A DNA stretch of 64,000 bases from Paludibacterium paludis. Lineage in GTDB: Bacteria; Pseudomonadota; Gammaproteobacteria; Burkholderiales; Chromobacteriaceae. The translations under genes were made by a program, and so were the position numbers. Location: contig NZ_CP069161.1 in the NCBI RefSeq assembly GCF_018802605.1, positions 1,612,001 to 1,676,000 of the forward strand. Direction: 5' to 3'. The notes under the pieces were generated by a model that saw only the letters and a list, made by a program, of their open reading frames with translations, had not been told where the DNA came from and made no database searches. Of the stretch, positions 55,948 to 64,000 are shown piece after piece. Positions within the stretch are counted from its first letter, which is position 1, and every line of letters begins with the position of its first letter.

Positions 55948-56370
55948 TCAGGCCGGCGGAGCGTACATCTGCATGACTTCGGCTTCCGTCATCGTCTTCA
56001 TCTCGCCGGCGAAGGCGTACCAGTCCGGTTTCTTGTCGATGTAGATCTGGTGATCGAAAACGAAGCGCGCGTCGGGAAACAGGCCGGTGGGCACGTAGCA
56101 TTGACCGGTTTCCTTGACGCGGTAAAACAGGTGGGTGCCGCAGGACTTGCAAAAGCCGCGTTCGGCCCATGCGGAAGAGTCGTAGGCGGCGATGTGTTCC
56201 TTCCCTTCGAAGCGCGCCGTTGTGCCGGCGTCGAAACTCAGCAAAGGGCCGCCTCCCCAGGCCCGGCACGTGCCGCAATGGCAGGCGCCGGCATGCAGCG
56301 TGGCGGGCGTGGCGGAAACCGAGACGGCCTTGCACAGACAGTGGCCGTGAATCGTTGTCGAATCGCTCAT
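55948..56370 (-). CDS. GFA-family (glutathione-dependent formaldehyde-activating enzyme-like) protein
   Basis: 140 residues. Zinc ligands in GHCLCKAV, GACHCGTCRAW and GFCKSCGTHLFY; the typical beta-rich GFA domain. Despite the family name most members have no proven formaldehyde role. A purine-rich GAAGGAATCACC precedes the ATG at 56370. Stands next to TetR on the opposite strand. Confidence 0.85.
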   Translation of the reverse strand: MSDSTTIHGHCLCKAVSVSATPATLHAGACHCGTCRAWGGGPLLSFDAGTTARFEGKEHIAAYDSSAWAERGFCKSCGTHLFYRVKETGQCYVPTGLFPDARFVFDHQIYIDKKPDWYAFAGEMKTMTEAEVMQMYAPPA

Positions 56371-56578
56371 GGTGATTCCTTCGTTAACGGACGGTTGATC
56401 GGACGCCGGAGTCGGGGTGGAGCATGATGGCGTCTGTATTATCATGGCATTGACTAATGACTTGCGCATTGCATTTTGATATTGTACAAAATCAAATACT
56501 GTGTCAAGCAATGCCGGCCCGAACCGACGGGTTAACCCTGACCAATGATTCCCCACCGTGAATGAAAGCGACGAAACC

Positions 56579-58072
56579 ATGCCATCCACCCCGGTCTACG
56601 ATACGCTGACCCGAACATTCGACCGCCTGCACCGGCTCTTTCATCTGAAGGAGATCGCCTGCTGGGATCAGGCGACCATGATGCCGCCGGGCGGCAATGA
56701 AGCGCGCGCCGGCGCGCTCGCTGAGCTGGGCGGGCTGATCCACGCCATGATGACGGACGCGGAGTTCGGCAGGCGGCTTTCCGCCGCCGAAGACGAGGAT
56801 CTTGACGACATGGCGCGCGCCAATCTGCGCGAAATGCGGCGCGAATGGGAACGGACCAACCTGTTGCCGGCCGACCTCGTCAAGGCGCAGACACTGGCGC
56901 GGGCCCGTTGCGAGCATGCCTGGCGCAGCCAGCGCCCGGCCAACGACTGGCCGGGGCTGCGCGAGAACTTGCGCGAGGTGGTGCGGCTGGCCCGGGAGGA
57001 GGGGCGCCGGCTGGCCGAAGGGCGCGGCATCGCGCCTTACCAGGCGCTGATGGACAAGTTCGAACCGGGCATGACGACCGAACGCCTCGAGACGCTGTTC
57101 AGCGATATCAAGACCTGGTTGCCCGGGCTGATCGCCGCGGTGCGCGACAAGCAGGCCGGCGAAACCTGGCTCAAGCCGGCCGGACCGTTTCCGGTCGAGG
57201 CGCAGCGCGCCCTGTGCCGCGAGGCGATGGCGCTCCTGGGCTTCGATTTTTCCGCGGGGCGTCTTGATGTCAGCGAGCATCCGTTCTGCGGGGGCGTGCC
57301 GGAGGATGTGCGTATCACGACGCGCTACCGGGAGGACGATTTCGTGCAGAGCCTGATGGGCATCATTCACGAGACGGGGCATGCCCGCTATGAGCAGCGC
57401 CTGCCGCGCGGCTGGCTCGGGCAGCCTGTGGGCCGCGCCCGTTCGATGGGCATTCATGAAAGCCAGAGCCTGGCGTTCGAAATGCAGCTGGCGCGCCATC
57501 CCGCTTTCGTCGGGTTGCTGGCGCCGCTGGCGCGGCGCCACCTGGGCGAGCGGCCGGAATTGTCCGGGGAGCAGCTCGCGGCTCTGCTCACCCGCGTTGA
57601 GCCGGGCTTCATCCGTGTCGACGCGGATGAGTTGTGCTACCCGGCGCACGTCATTCTGCGCTTCGAGATCGAGAGCGCGCTGATCGATGGCGCCATCGAA
57701 GTGGACGACATCCCCGCGCTCTGGGATGACAAGATGGCCGCCTACCTGGGGCTGGACACGCGGGGCAATCATGCCGACGGCTGCATGCAGGACATCCACT
57801 GGCCCAGCGGCGACTTCGGCTATTTTCCGAGCTACACGCTGGGCGCGATGTACGCGGCACAGTTCTTCGCCGCGATGCGCCGCGAGCACCCGGATCTGGA
57901 CCGGCGCATCGCCGATGGCGATCTCTCCGTGGTGTTCGACTGGCTGGACAAGGCGGTCTGGAGTCAGGGGTGCCGCTGGACAACCGACGAGCTTGTGCGC
58001 AGGGCGACCGGAGGGAGCCTGGATCCGACCCACTTCCGGACGCATCTGGAGGCGCGTTATCTCGGCGGGTGA
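56579..58072 (+). CDS. M32-family metallocarboxypeptidase
   Basis: 497 residues. HExxH-type zinc site HETGHARYEQ, with MGIHESQSLAFE downstream holding the third ligand, and the family signatures IACWDQATMMPPGG and DELCYPAHVILRFEIE. Removes C-terminal residues broadly; cytoplasmic. ATG 56579 is preferred; a GTG at 56558 would add 7 residues. Confidence 0.92.
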   Translation: MPSTPVYDTLTRTFDRLHRLFHLKEIACWDQATMMPPGGNEARAGALAELGGLIHAMMTDAEFGRRLSAAEDEDLDDMARANLREMRREWERTNLLPADLVKAQTLARARCEHAWRSQRPANDWPGLRENLREVVRLAREEGRRLAEGRGIAPYQALMDKFEPGMTTERLETLFSDIKTWLPGLIAAVRDKQAGETWLKPAGPFPVEAQRALCREAMALLGFDFSAGRLDVSEHPFCGGVPEDVRITTRYREDDFVQSLMGIIHETGHARYEQRLPRGWLGQPVGRARSMGIHESQSLAFEMQLARHPAFVGLLAPLARRHLGERPELSGEQLAALLTRVEPGFIRVDADELCYPAHVILRFEIESALIDGAIEVDDIPALWDDKMAAYLGLDTRGNHADGCMQDIHWPSGDFGYFPSYTLGAMYAAQFFAAMRREHPDLDRRIADGDLSVVFDWLDKAVWSQGCRWTTDELVRRATGGSLDPTHFRTHLEARYLGG

Positions 58073-58081
58073 GCCGCTTTT

Positions 58082-59092
58082 TCAGGCGAATCCCTCCAGC
58101 ACGATCTTGCCCCGTGTCCGGCCGCTTTCGAGTTCCGCGTGGACGGCGCGCAGATTGGCCGCCGTCACCGGCCCGGCGTGGCGCGTCGCGGTGCTGGCGA
58201 GCACGCCCTCATCGACGAGCCGGGCCACTTCGCACAGCAGCGTGTGCTGCGCGGTCATGTCGCCGGTGCGAAACATCGGCCGGGTGAACATGAACTCCCA
58301 GTGCAATGACTGGCTCTTGCGCTTGAGCTTCGTCGCGTCGAGGCGGACAGGGTCGTCGATCAGCGCGAGCTTGCCTTGCGGCCTCAGCAGACCGACCAGT
58401 TGATCCAGGTGGCTGTCGGTATGCGTCAGGCTGATGACATGGTCGACTTCGCCAAGACCGATGTCCGTCAGTTGTCCGGCCATGGGGTGGGCATGGTCGA
58501 TGACGTGATGCGCGCCCATCTTCAATGCCCATTCGCGCGTTTCCGGACGGGAGGCGGTGCCGATCACGCGAAGTCCGGTCAGACGGCGGGCCATCTGCAG
58601 CAAAATGGATCCGACGCCTCCGGCGGCGCCCACCACCAGCAGGCTTTCTCCCTCATGGGCGCCGCGAGTCAGGGCCAGGCGATCGAACAGCAATTCCCAG
58701 GCGGTGATGGCGGTCAGCGGCAAGGCGGCGGCGTGGGCGAATTCCAGCGAATTTGGCATGGCGCCGACGATTCGTTCGTCGACGAGTTGTTTTTCCGCAT
58801 AGCTGCCCGGGCGGGTCAGGTCGCCGGCGTACCAGACCCGGTCGCCGGGGCGGAACAGGGTAGCCTCCGGTCCGACCGCTTCGACCACGCCGGCGGCATC
58901 CCAGCCCAGCAAGCGCGGCGTGGAGTCGGGCGCGAGGCCGGCGCGGATCTTGGTGTCGACGGGGTTGACCGAAATGGCGCGCACGGCGACGCGCAGGTCC
59001 CGACCCGACGGCACGGGCTCGGGAATCTCGGCGTCGACGAGGGATTCGGGGTGTTGGCTGGGCAGCGCCCTGAGGGCGAGAACGGCTTTCAT
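58082..59092 (-). CDS. Zinc-type alcohol dehydrogenase-family quinone oxidoreductase
   Basis: 336 residues, MDR superfamily. Starts MKAVLALRAL; ISVNPVDTKIRAG, GWDAAGVVEAVG, FRPGDRVWYAG, LPLTAITAWELLFDRL and the Rossmann loop LLVVGAAGGVGSILLQ. No catalytic zinc ligands are visible, so it is of the quinone oxidoreductase (QOR) type. GGAGATCCCCC precedes the ATG. Divergent from a LysR gene which probably controls it. Confidence 0.88.
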   Translation of the reverse strand: MKAVLALRALPSQHPESLVDAEIPEPVPSGRDLRVAVRAISVNPVDTKIRAGLAPDSTPRLLGWDAAGVVEAVGPEATLFRPGDRVWYAGDLTRPGSYAEKQLVDERIVGAMPNSLEFAHAAALPLTAITAWELLFDRLALTRGAHEGESLLVVGAAGGVGSILLQMARRLTGLRVIGTASRPETREWALKMGAHHVIDHAHPMAGQLTDIGLGEVDHVISLTHTDSHLDQLVGLLRPQGKLALIDDPVRLDATKLKRKSQSLHWEFMFTRPMFRTGDMTAQHTLLCEVARLVDEGVLASTATRHAGPVTAANLRAVHAELESGRTRGKIVLEGFA

Positions 59093-59207
59093 GGGGGATC
59101 TCCTGTTTCCGGCCGGCGGGGCGCCGGTTGTCGAAAACCAGTCTAGAGCGCCTCGCTTTTTGTGATAAGTCCCTATAATTTGGCAAGACTGTCCGTAAAC
59201 TGGAACA

Positions 59208-60173
59208 ATGATGCAACGACTCGATGCCATGGTCCTGTTCGCCGAGGTGGCCGACTGCGGTAGTTTCAGCGCCGCCGCCCGTCATCTGGGAGTGCCCAAA
59301 TCGACGGTCAGCCAGCAGATCGCACTGCTCGAAGGGCAACTTGGGGTCCGGTTGCTGCACAGGACCACACGGCGCGTGTCGCTGACCGATGCCGGGGCGG
59401 CGCTTCTGCCGCACTGCCGGACCCTGCGCGATGCCGCGCGCGCCGCCGAGGCGGCCGTATCGCGGCGACGCCTTTCGCCCTCGGGTACATTGCGGATCAC
59501 CGCGCCCGAAGCCTCCGGCATCGCCTTGCTTCCGGATATCCTGGACGGGTTCGGGCGCCGTTATCCCGAGGTTCGGGTCGAAACGGTTATCACCGATCGC
59601 CATCTCGACCTCGTCGCCGAGCGCATCGATATCGCCTTGCGCACCGGCCGGCTGGACGATTCGTCGTTCATCTCCCGCCGGATCGGGCGGGTCGGACGAG
59701 CGCTGGCGGCGTCTCCGGCTTACCTCGCGGAACACGGCGTGCCGGAACATCCCGACGATCTGGAACACCACGCGTGTCTCATGCACGCGTCGGCCAGCGA
59801 GTGGCCGCTGGGCGAGGGCGAGGCGCGGCGTTCCGTCGTGCCGGTCGCGGCGGAGCGCAGCAACAGCCTGAGCTACCTTGTGCGCCGCGCCGAGACCGGC
59901 GGAGGTATTGTCATGGCGCCACGGTTTTTGTGCGCGCAGGCGCTCGCTCAGGGGCGGCTCGTCGAAGTGCTGGCGGACCACGCGCCCGCCGATAACGAGT
60001 ATTACGCCGTCTATCCGAGCCGCCGTCATCCGTCCGCGGCGCTGCTCGCGTTTCTCGGTCATCTGGACGATGCGGCCCTGGCCGAGCGTCTGGCCGGCCG
60101 GTCCGGGACTCAGCGAGCGGCGATCAGCATGGTGTCCACGGTGAAACTGCCATCTTCGCCGAAGGCGAAGTGA
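59208..60173 (+). CDS. LysR-family transcriptional regulator
   Basis: 321 residues. N-terminal HTH: FAEVADCGSFSAAARHLGVP then STVSQQIALLEGQLGVRLLH and RTTRRVSLTDAG. C-terminal substrate-binding domain (SGTLRITAPEASGIALLPDI). Divergent from the quinone oxidoreductase gene, 115 bp apart. The 3' end overlaps the convergent methyltransferase gene by 64 bp. Confidence 0.9.
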   Translation: MMQRLDAMVLFAEVADCGSFSAAARHLGVPKSTVSQQIALLEGQLGVRLLHRTTRRVSLTDAGAALLPHCRTLRDAARAAEAAVSRRRLSPSGTLRITAPEASGIALLPDILDGFGRRYPEVRVETVITDRHLDLVAERIDIALRTGRLDDSSFISRRIGRVGRALAASPAYLAEHGVPEHPDDLEHHACLMHASASEWPLGEGEARRSVVPVAAERSNSLSYLVRRAETGGGIVMAPRFLCAQALAQGRLVEVLADHAPADNEYYAVYPSRRHPSAALLAFLGHLDDAALAERLAGRSGTQRAAISMVSTVKLPSSPKAK

Positions 60174-60871
60174 TCGGCCACTTCGGCGCAGGCCTGCTTC
60201 TGCAAACTCCGGATGGCGAGCGCCCGGTCGGCGGGCACACCCATCCGTCCGGTCCAGTCGTCGAATTCCAGGCGTAACCGGAAGGTGTCGGCGGGGGCTG
60301 GCTCGAACCCCGCCCGGCCCAGGGATTCTCGCCACTCGTCGAGCGAGTGGTCGCGCACATGGGACGGGTCGCGCAGCAGTTCCAGGGTTTGCAGCCAGGT
60401 GTCCGGCAGGGCGGGTCCTGGCGACACCACGTCCATGAACACGGCGAGTCCTCCCGGTTTGAGGACGCGGCGCACTTCCGCGAGCCCCGCCGCGAAGTCG
60501 CGCCAGTGGTGAGCGCTGAAGCGGGACACCGCCACGTCGAAACAGTGGTCGGCGAACGGCAGTGTTTCCGCGCGAGCCCGGCAGGCCGTCAGATTGCCGA
60601 GGCCGCGCCGGGCGGCTTCCCGGGTCGCGACGCCGAGCATGTCCGCCGACAGGTCGCAGGCGATGACATGCGCGGCCAGCGGCGCGAGCCGGAATGCCGC
60701 ATGACCCCCGCCGCAGCCAAGGTCGAGCGCCAGTTCGCCGGGGCGGGCACCGATCAGTTCCATCATCCGGTCAAGATCCCGGCCCGCGGCGTGGACGGCG
60801 CTGGCAAGGTAGGCATGCGCGCGCTGGCCGAACCGGGCCTCGACGTTCGCGTCGTGTGAGTCTGGGTGCAT
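60110..60871 (-). CDS. Class I SAM-dependent methyltransferase
   Basis: 253 residues. SAM-binding motif I LALDLGCGGGHAAFRLAPLA, acidic loop VIACDLSADML, motif with ALPFADHCFDVAVSRFSAHH-type segment, and EVRRVLKPGGLAVFMDVVSP. UbiE/Methyltransf_11-like; substrate unknown. ATG 60871 is chosen as the first Met after the purine-rich GAGGGAGAGT region; longer frame reads are weak. Confidence 0.85.
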   Translation of the reverse strand: MHPDSHDANVEARFGQRAHAYLASAVHAAGRDLDRMMELIGARPGELALDLGCGGGHAAFRLAPLAAHVIACDLSADMLGVATREAARRGLGNLTACRARAETLPFADHCFDVAVSRFSAHHWRDFAAGLAEVRRVLKPGGLAVFMDVVSPGPALPDTWLQTLELLRDPSHVRDHSLDEWRESLGRAGFEPAPADTFRLRLEFDDWTGRMGVPADRALAIRSLQKQACAEVADHFAFGEDGSFTVDTMLIAAR

Positions 60872-61026
60872 GGGGCGGATCCGGGAGAGGGAGAGTCCGA
60901 TAGTGATAGGGCGCAGGGCTCGCGTTGTCAACGGGCCGGAACGGGTGTGACCTTTGTGCGACAGTGGCGCGCGATTGATTCTGAGGGCGACGGGCTATAC
61001 CATTGGTATTTTTGCGGGGGGTGCGC

Positions 61027-61812
61027 ATGACGCCTTTTTCTTCGGTAATGACGCTGGATGCGGTGGCGGACGGGTTTGCCGCGCACGTGCCGGGCGACTG
61101 GCTGCAGGGCCGCACCACATATGGCGGACTGTCCGCCGCCTTGTGCGTGGAAGCGGCCGGCCGGGCCTTCGGCGGTTTGCCGCCGCTGCGCAGCGCGCAG
61201 TTCGCGTTCGCCGGCCCCGCGAGCGGCGGGTTGCGCATCGAGACGCGCGTGCTGCGCCAGGGCAAGTCGTCGGTGTTCGCCGGGGTGGATCTGTTCGGGG
61301 AAGAGGGGCTCGCCACGCGTGCCCTGCTGTGCTTCGCGGCGGAGCGGGAATCGGCGCTCGCCTATGAAAACCTCGCTCCTCCCGCTGTGCCCGGGCCGGA
61401 AGTGTGTTCCCCCATTCTTGCCGGCGGGCCGGTGCCGGCGTTCATGCGGCATTTCGATTTCCGCCAGGCCGGCGGCCATGCCCCGGTGTCCGGTTCGGCC
61501 GAGCCGCACTATATGTTCTGGATTCGTCACCGCGATGACCCGGTCGCCGCCACACCCGCCGCATGTCTTGCCCTGGCCGATGCCGCGCCGCCGACGGCCA
61601 TGGCGATGTTCAATGCCTTCGCGCCGGTGAGTACCATGACCTGGACCGTCGATTTTGCCGGAGAACTTTTTGCGGGCGGCCTGGAATGGTGCTTGCTCGA
61701 AAGCCGCGCGGAACGGGTCCGTGGCGGTTATTCGCGGCAATCCACCCGCATCTGGCGTGCGGACGGAACCCCGCTGTTGCTGGCCAGCCAGTGCGTGGCG
61801 GTGTTTGTCTGA
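61027..61812 (+). CDS. Acyl-CoA thioesterase family protein (TesB-like)
   Basis: 261 residues. Two hotdog halves: WLQGRTTYGGLSAALCVEAA and LRSAQFAFAGPASGGLRIET in the first, VSTMTWTVDFAGELFAGGLE and YSRQSTRIWRADGTPLLLAS in the second. Typical of TesB-type thioesterases that release fatty or other acyl chains from CoA. GGGGGGTGCGC precedes the ATG at 61027. Confidence 0.82.
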   Translation: MTPFSSVMTLDAVADGFAAHVPGDWLQGRTTYGGLSAALCVEAAGRAFGGLPPLRSAQFAFAGPASGGLRIETRVLRQGKSSVFAGVDLFGEEGLATRALLCFAAERESALAYENLAPPAVPGPEVCSPILAGGPVPAFMRHFDFRQAGGHAPVSGSAEPHYMFWIRHRDDPVAATPAACLALADAAPPTAMAMFNAFAPVSTMTWTVDFAGELFAGGLEWCLLESRAERVRGGYSRQSTRIWRADGTPLLLASQCVAVFV

Positions 61813-61828
61813 CCGGCAATCCGACCGG

Positions 61829-61853
61829 GGCGGCGGGTTCGATTCCCGCCGCC
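61829..61853 (+). terminator. Hairpin after the thioesterase gene
   Basis: Perfect 9-bp GC stem GGCGGCGGG / CCCGCCGCC with loop TTCGATT, 17 bp after the stop. It mimics a tRNA T-arm but is not one. Confidence 0.6.
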
Positions 61854-61934
61854 GGTGAATGAATGATGACAGAGGGTTTTCTTTTTTATCCGGTTTGAAT
61901 GAAAATAGACATTCGGATTCGTTGAGGATGCCTG

Positions 61935-64000
61935 ATGTTCAAACGTCTGCTGGCCCGCCTGATGGGTGACTCCCTGCCGTTCGCCGCCGCGCCCAAGCGC
62001 GATGCCGCCGAGCCCCTTCCGCCGCGCGATCCGGCGGCCAAACCCGCCGTGCCGATGGTGCAGCTGCCCCTGGCCCCGGCCCCGGTGCCCGAGCCGCCGC
62101 CCCCCCTGACCGATCCGTCCCTGCTTCACCCCTTGCCCGAGCCCGCTCCCGTCCCCGAGGACGCCAGCCGCACCACCGTATCCGATACCTATGGCAGGGA
62201 GCTTGCCCTGGCGCGCAGTGAATGGCGCGACCAGGTGGTGCGCGCCAATCTCGAACGCTACCGCAACGATGCCGAGTCGCTCTGTTCGCTGATTCTCGAA
62301 GCACTCGAGGAAGGGTACGAAAGCGAATTGTCGGAGGCCTCGGCCCGCCTGGTCGAAATTGACGAAAATCCCGAGCGCGCTCACGGTGTGCGTGCCCGAG
62401 TCCTGACGGCGCAGGGCGATCTGCCCGGCGCCGAGTCCGTCTTGCGCGAAGGCATGGCGAAAATCGGTGAGCATCCGGCCCTGCTGGACATCCTCGCCGG
62501 CGTCCAGCTGGCCCGCAAGGATGTCGGACAGGCGCAGGAAACGCTGTGGCAGGCTCTCCAGCTCTCGCCCCAGGATGACCGGCTGGACGCCTGGCTCGCC
62601 CGGGAAAAGGATCGTGGTCCGGAGGCGTATCTTCATGCCCTTGAGCGGGCGGCGACACTGCCCGGAGCCGGTCGCGCGGTGCTGGAGCTCGCCTGCCGGG
62701 ATTTTGCCGACGAACAACCCCGGGCGGCTCTGGCGCGTCTGGACCGTTTGCTCGCCGACAAGGCGGTGACGGCGCAAACCGAGGCGCAGGTCGTGTCGCT
62801 TCTGGCGGAAAAAGGCCAGGACGAGGTCGTGCTCGGCAAATTCCTGAGCCGTTACCGCCCGGAGCGCCACTCTGACGAGATGCTGGCGCAACTGCTCCGC
62901 GCGGCGCGCAAAACGAAACGTTGGCGCGATGGCGCCGCCCTGCTGGCGCGGCGCGAGGCGCAGGAGCCCATTGCGTCGGAGAGTCCGCTGGCCGAGCTGG
63001 GCCGGGAATTCGCCGCCCTTCAGGGAACGACTTCCGCTGCGCAGGTGGCCGCGCCTGCCGCTCAGGCAGCGAAGGCGGTGCCGGCGCAGGCGGCTCCGGC
63101 CTTGCCGCCGGCGGTCGCCGCGCCCGAGCCGGGCGAGAATGCGCCGGTGCGGCAGGTCGCCAATGCCGATTCCGTGGTGCTGACCGAACCGGTGTGGGGA
63201 CTCGGCCTCGCGCGGCCCGATTGGCTGCTGCAGCCCAAGCCGGTCCACGCGCCGGTCATGGCCTTTTTCAATCTGGCCCAGGCGGGCGGGGCGCGCATCG
63301 CGCGGGACGATGAAACCGCCCGCTTGAGTCGCTCCATTGTGCTCTACCTTGCCGAGTCGGTGCATTTCTGGACGGATTACGCCACGCGCGGCCAGTTCCC
63401 CCTGATCAAGGGCAGCGGACCGATGGTGCCGTCCTCCGAGCCCGACGGCCTGGCGCTGTGCGACAGCCTGCCGGGGAATGTGCCCACGTTTGTGACCGGT
63501 TCGATCGAACAGACCGCGGATGGCTGGGTTGTCACTCTCTCCTTGTGGGACCGGTTAAACCGCAAGTCGTTCGCCTGCGAGAGCGTGACGCTCGAGCACG
63601 CGCGCCCCGGCAAAGGGGTGCTGCAGCTGGAAGAGAAGTTGCTGCGCCGCCTGGGCGGCCAGCGCGCGGCGCCGCACGACGGGTTTTACGCGCGTCCCCC
63701 CACCGATGCCATGGATGCCTACCTGGGCCTTCTCTCCGGCATGTTCATGCTGGCGCTGGTCTCGGCGGGGCAGGCGGGCGGAGAGGCCGCGCGCGATGGG
63801 CGGGCGGTGGTCGACGCCGCGCTGGAGCTGATTCCGCGCTGGCCCTGGGCCGATGTGCCGGCCATGCACTTTTTCGCCGGGCTCGGATTGCTCGCGGATT
63901 GCCGTGTGCCGCCGTCGGCCGGCGACGCGGAGCGCGCCATGGCGCTGCTCGAGGAAGCGCGCGCATCGCGTTCGGTGATGGCGCGCCTCGGACCGCTGGT
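61935..64000 (+). CDS. TPR-like repeat protein with Pro-rich N-terminus (3' partial)
   Basis: At least 688 residues; runs off the window. Residues 1-80 are rich in Pro and Ala (MFKRLLARLMGDSLPFAAAP at the start). From about residue 85 there are helical repeats of TPR type (ESVLREGMAKIGEHPALLDI, LAGVQLARKDVGQAQETLWQ). A second Ala/Pro-rich linker lies near residues 360-400. After it a new region begins (VLTEPVWGLGLARPDWLLQP). No signal peptide or membrane helix. GGATGCCTG precedes the ATG. Function unknown. Confidence 0.75.
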   Translation, partial: MFKRLLARLMGDSLPFAAAPKRDAAEPLPPRDPAAKPAVPMVQLPLAPAPVPEPPPPLTDPSLLHPLPEPAPVPEDASRTTVSDTYGRELALARSEWRDQVVRANLERYRNDAESLCSLILEALEEGYESELSEASARLVEIDENPERAHGVRARVLTAQGDLPGAESVLREGMAKIGEHPALLDILAGVQLARKDVGQAQETLWQALQLSPQDDRLDAWLAREKDRGPEAYLHALERAATLPGAGRAVLELACRDFADEQPRAALARLDRLLADKAVTAQTEAQVVSLLAEKGQDEVVLGKFLSRYRPERHSDEMLAQLLRAARKTKRWRDGAALLARREAQEPIASESPLAELGREFAALQGTTSAAQVAAPAAQAAKAVPAQAAPALPPAVAAPEPGENAPVRQVANADSVVLTEPVWGLGLARPDWLLQPKPVHAPVMAFFNLAQAGGARIARDDETARLSRSIVLYLAESVHFWTDYATRGQFPLIKGSGPMVPSSEPDGLALCDSLPGNVPTFVTGSIEQTADGWVVTLSLWDRLNRKSFACESVTLEHARPGKGVLQLEEKLLRRLGGQRAAPHDGFYARPPTDAMDAYLGLLSGMFMLALVSAGQAGGEAARDGRAVVDAALELIPRWPWADVPAMHFFAGLGLLADCRVPPSAGDAERAMALLEEARASRSVMARLGPL

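Noticed and set aside
61829..61853. GCGGGTTCGATTCCCGC looks like a tRNA T-arm
   Set aside because: There is no acceptor, D-arm or anticodon arm upstream (a coding gene lies there) and the stem is 9 bp, longer than a T-stem; a terminator hairpin explains it.

Overview
The window is a high-GC chromosomal segment, most likely from a betaproteobacterium of the Neisseriales/Chromobacteriaceae type. This rests on the folC - SPOR-domain gene - cvpA - purF block, a kdsA gene (Gram-negative LPS), and the overall style of the genes. I cannot name the species from sequence alone. There are no rRNA or tRNA genes and no CRISPR array.

Layout. 1-8.5 kb: the end of a SCO-like membrane protein, a 753-residue protein of unknown function, a Xre/RES toxin-antitoxin pair, kdsA, an acetyltransferase, a GT39-type glycosyltransferase and a HTH-citrate synthase fusion. 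8.5-22.4 kb: a CoA transferase, AraC regulators, an EmrAB efflux operon, a cytochrome P450, an S9 peptidase, and a Crp/Fnr-type regulator divergent from a two-gene YdcZ-type transporter, then an isochorismatase-like hydrolase and an acetyltransferase. 22.4-25.5 kb: a foreign insert with a HEAT-repeat gene framed by integron attC-like half sites, then a 588-residue unknown protein. 25.8-26.5 kb: a parvulin-type isomerase.

27.0-37.1 kb is an AT-richer island. It holds the ends of several polymorphic (CDI/TpsA-like) toxins, each with an overlapping probable immunity gene, among them a clear TNT-domain (NAD+ glycohydrolase) toxin. The array has been cut up by two IS5-like elements, an IS2-like element sitting inside an IS5 copy, an IS481-like element and an IS407-like element. 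A KptA/Tpt1 gene also lies there. No full-length toxin gene or transporter is present, so this looks like a reservoir or graveyard of toxin tips and immunity genes.

37.4-64 kb returns to core genome: dgt - phosphatase - msrB, a SufR-like regulator, an MFS transporter, a dienelactone hydrolase, an NlpC/P60 lipoprotein, uup, folC - SPOR - cvpA, purF, a class III aminotransferase, an ADP-ribosylglycohydrolase, a TetR/HPP divergent pair around a perfect 38-bp palindrome, a GFA-type protein, an M32 carboxypeptidase, a quinone-oxidoreductase/LysR pair, a methyltransferase, a thioesterase, and a TPR-like protein that runs off the end.

Many neighbouring genes overlap by 4 bases (GTGA/ATGA): Xre-RES, emrA-emrB, the toxin-immunity pairs, SPOR-cvpA and uup-nlpC. 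These overlaps set several of the start codons. All calls are from reading the sequence; no database search was run.
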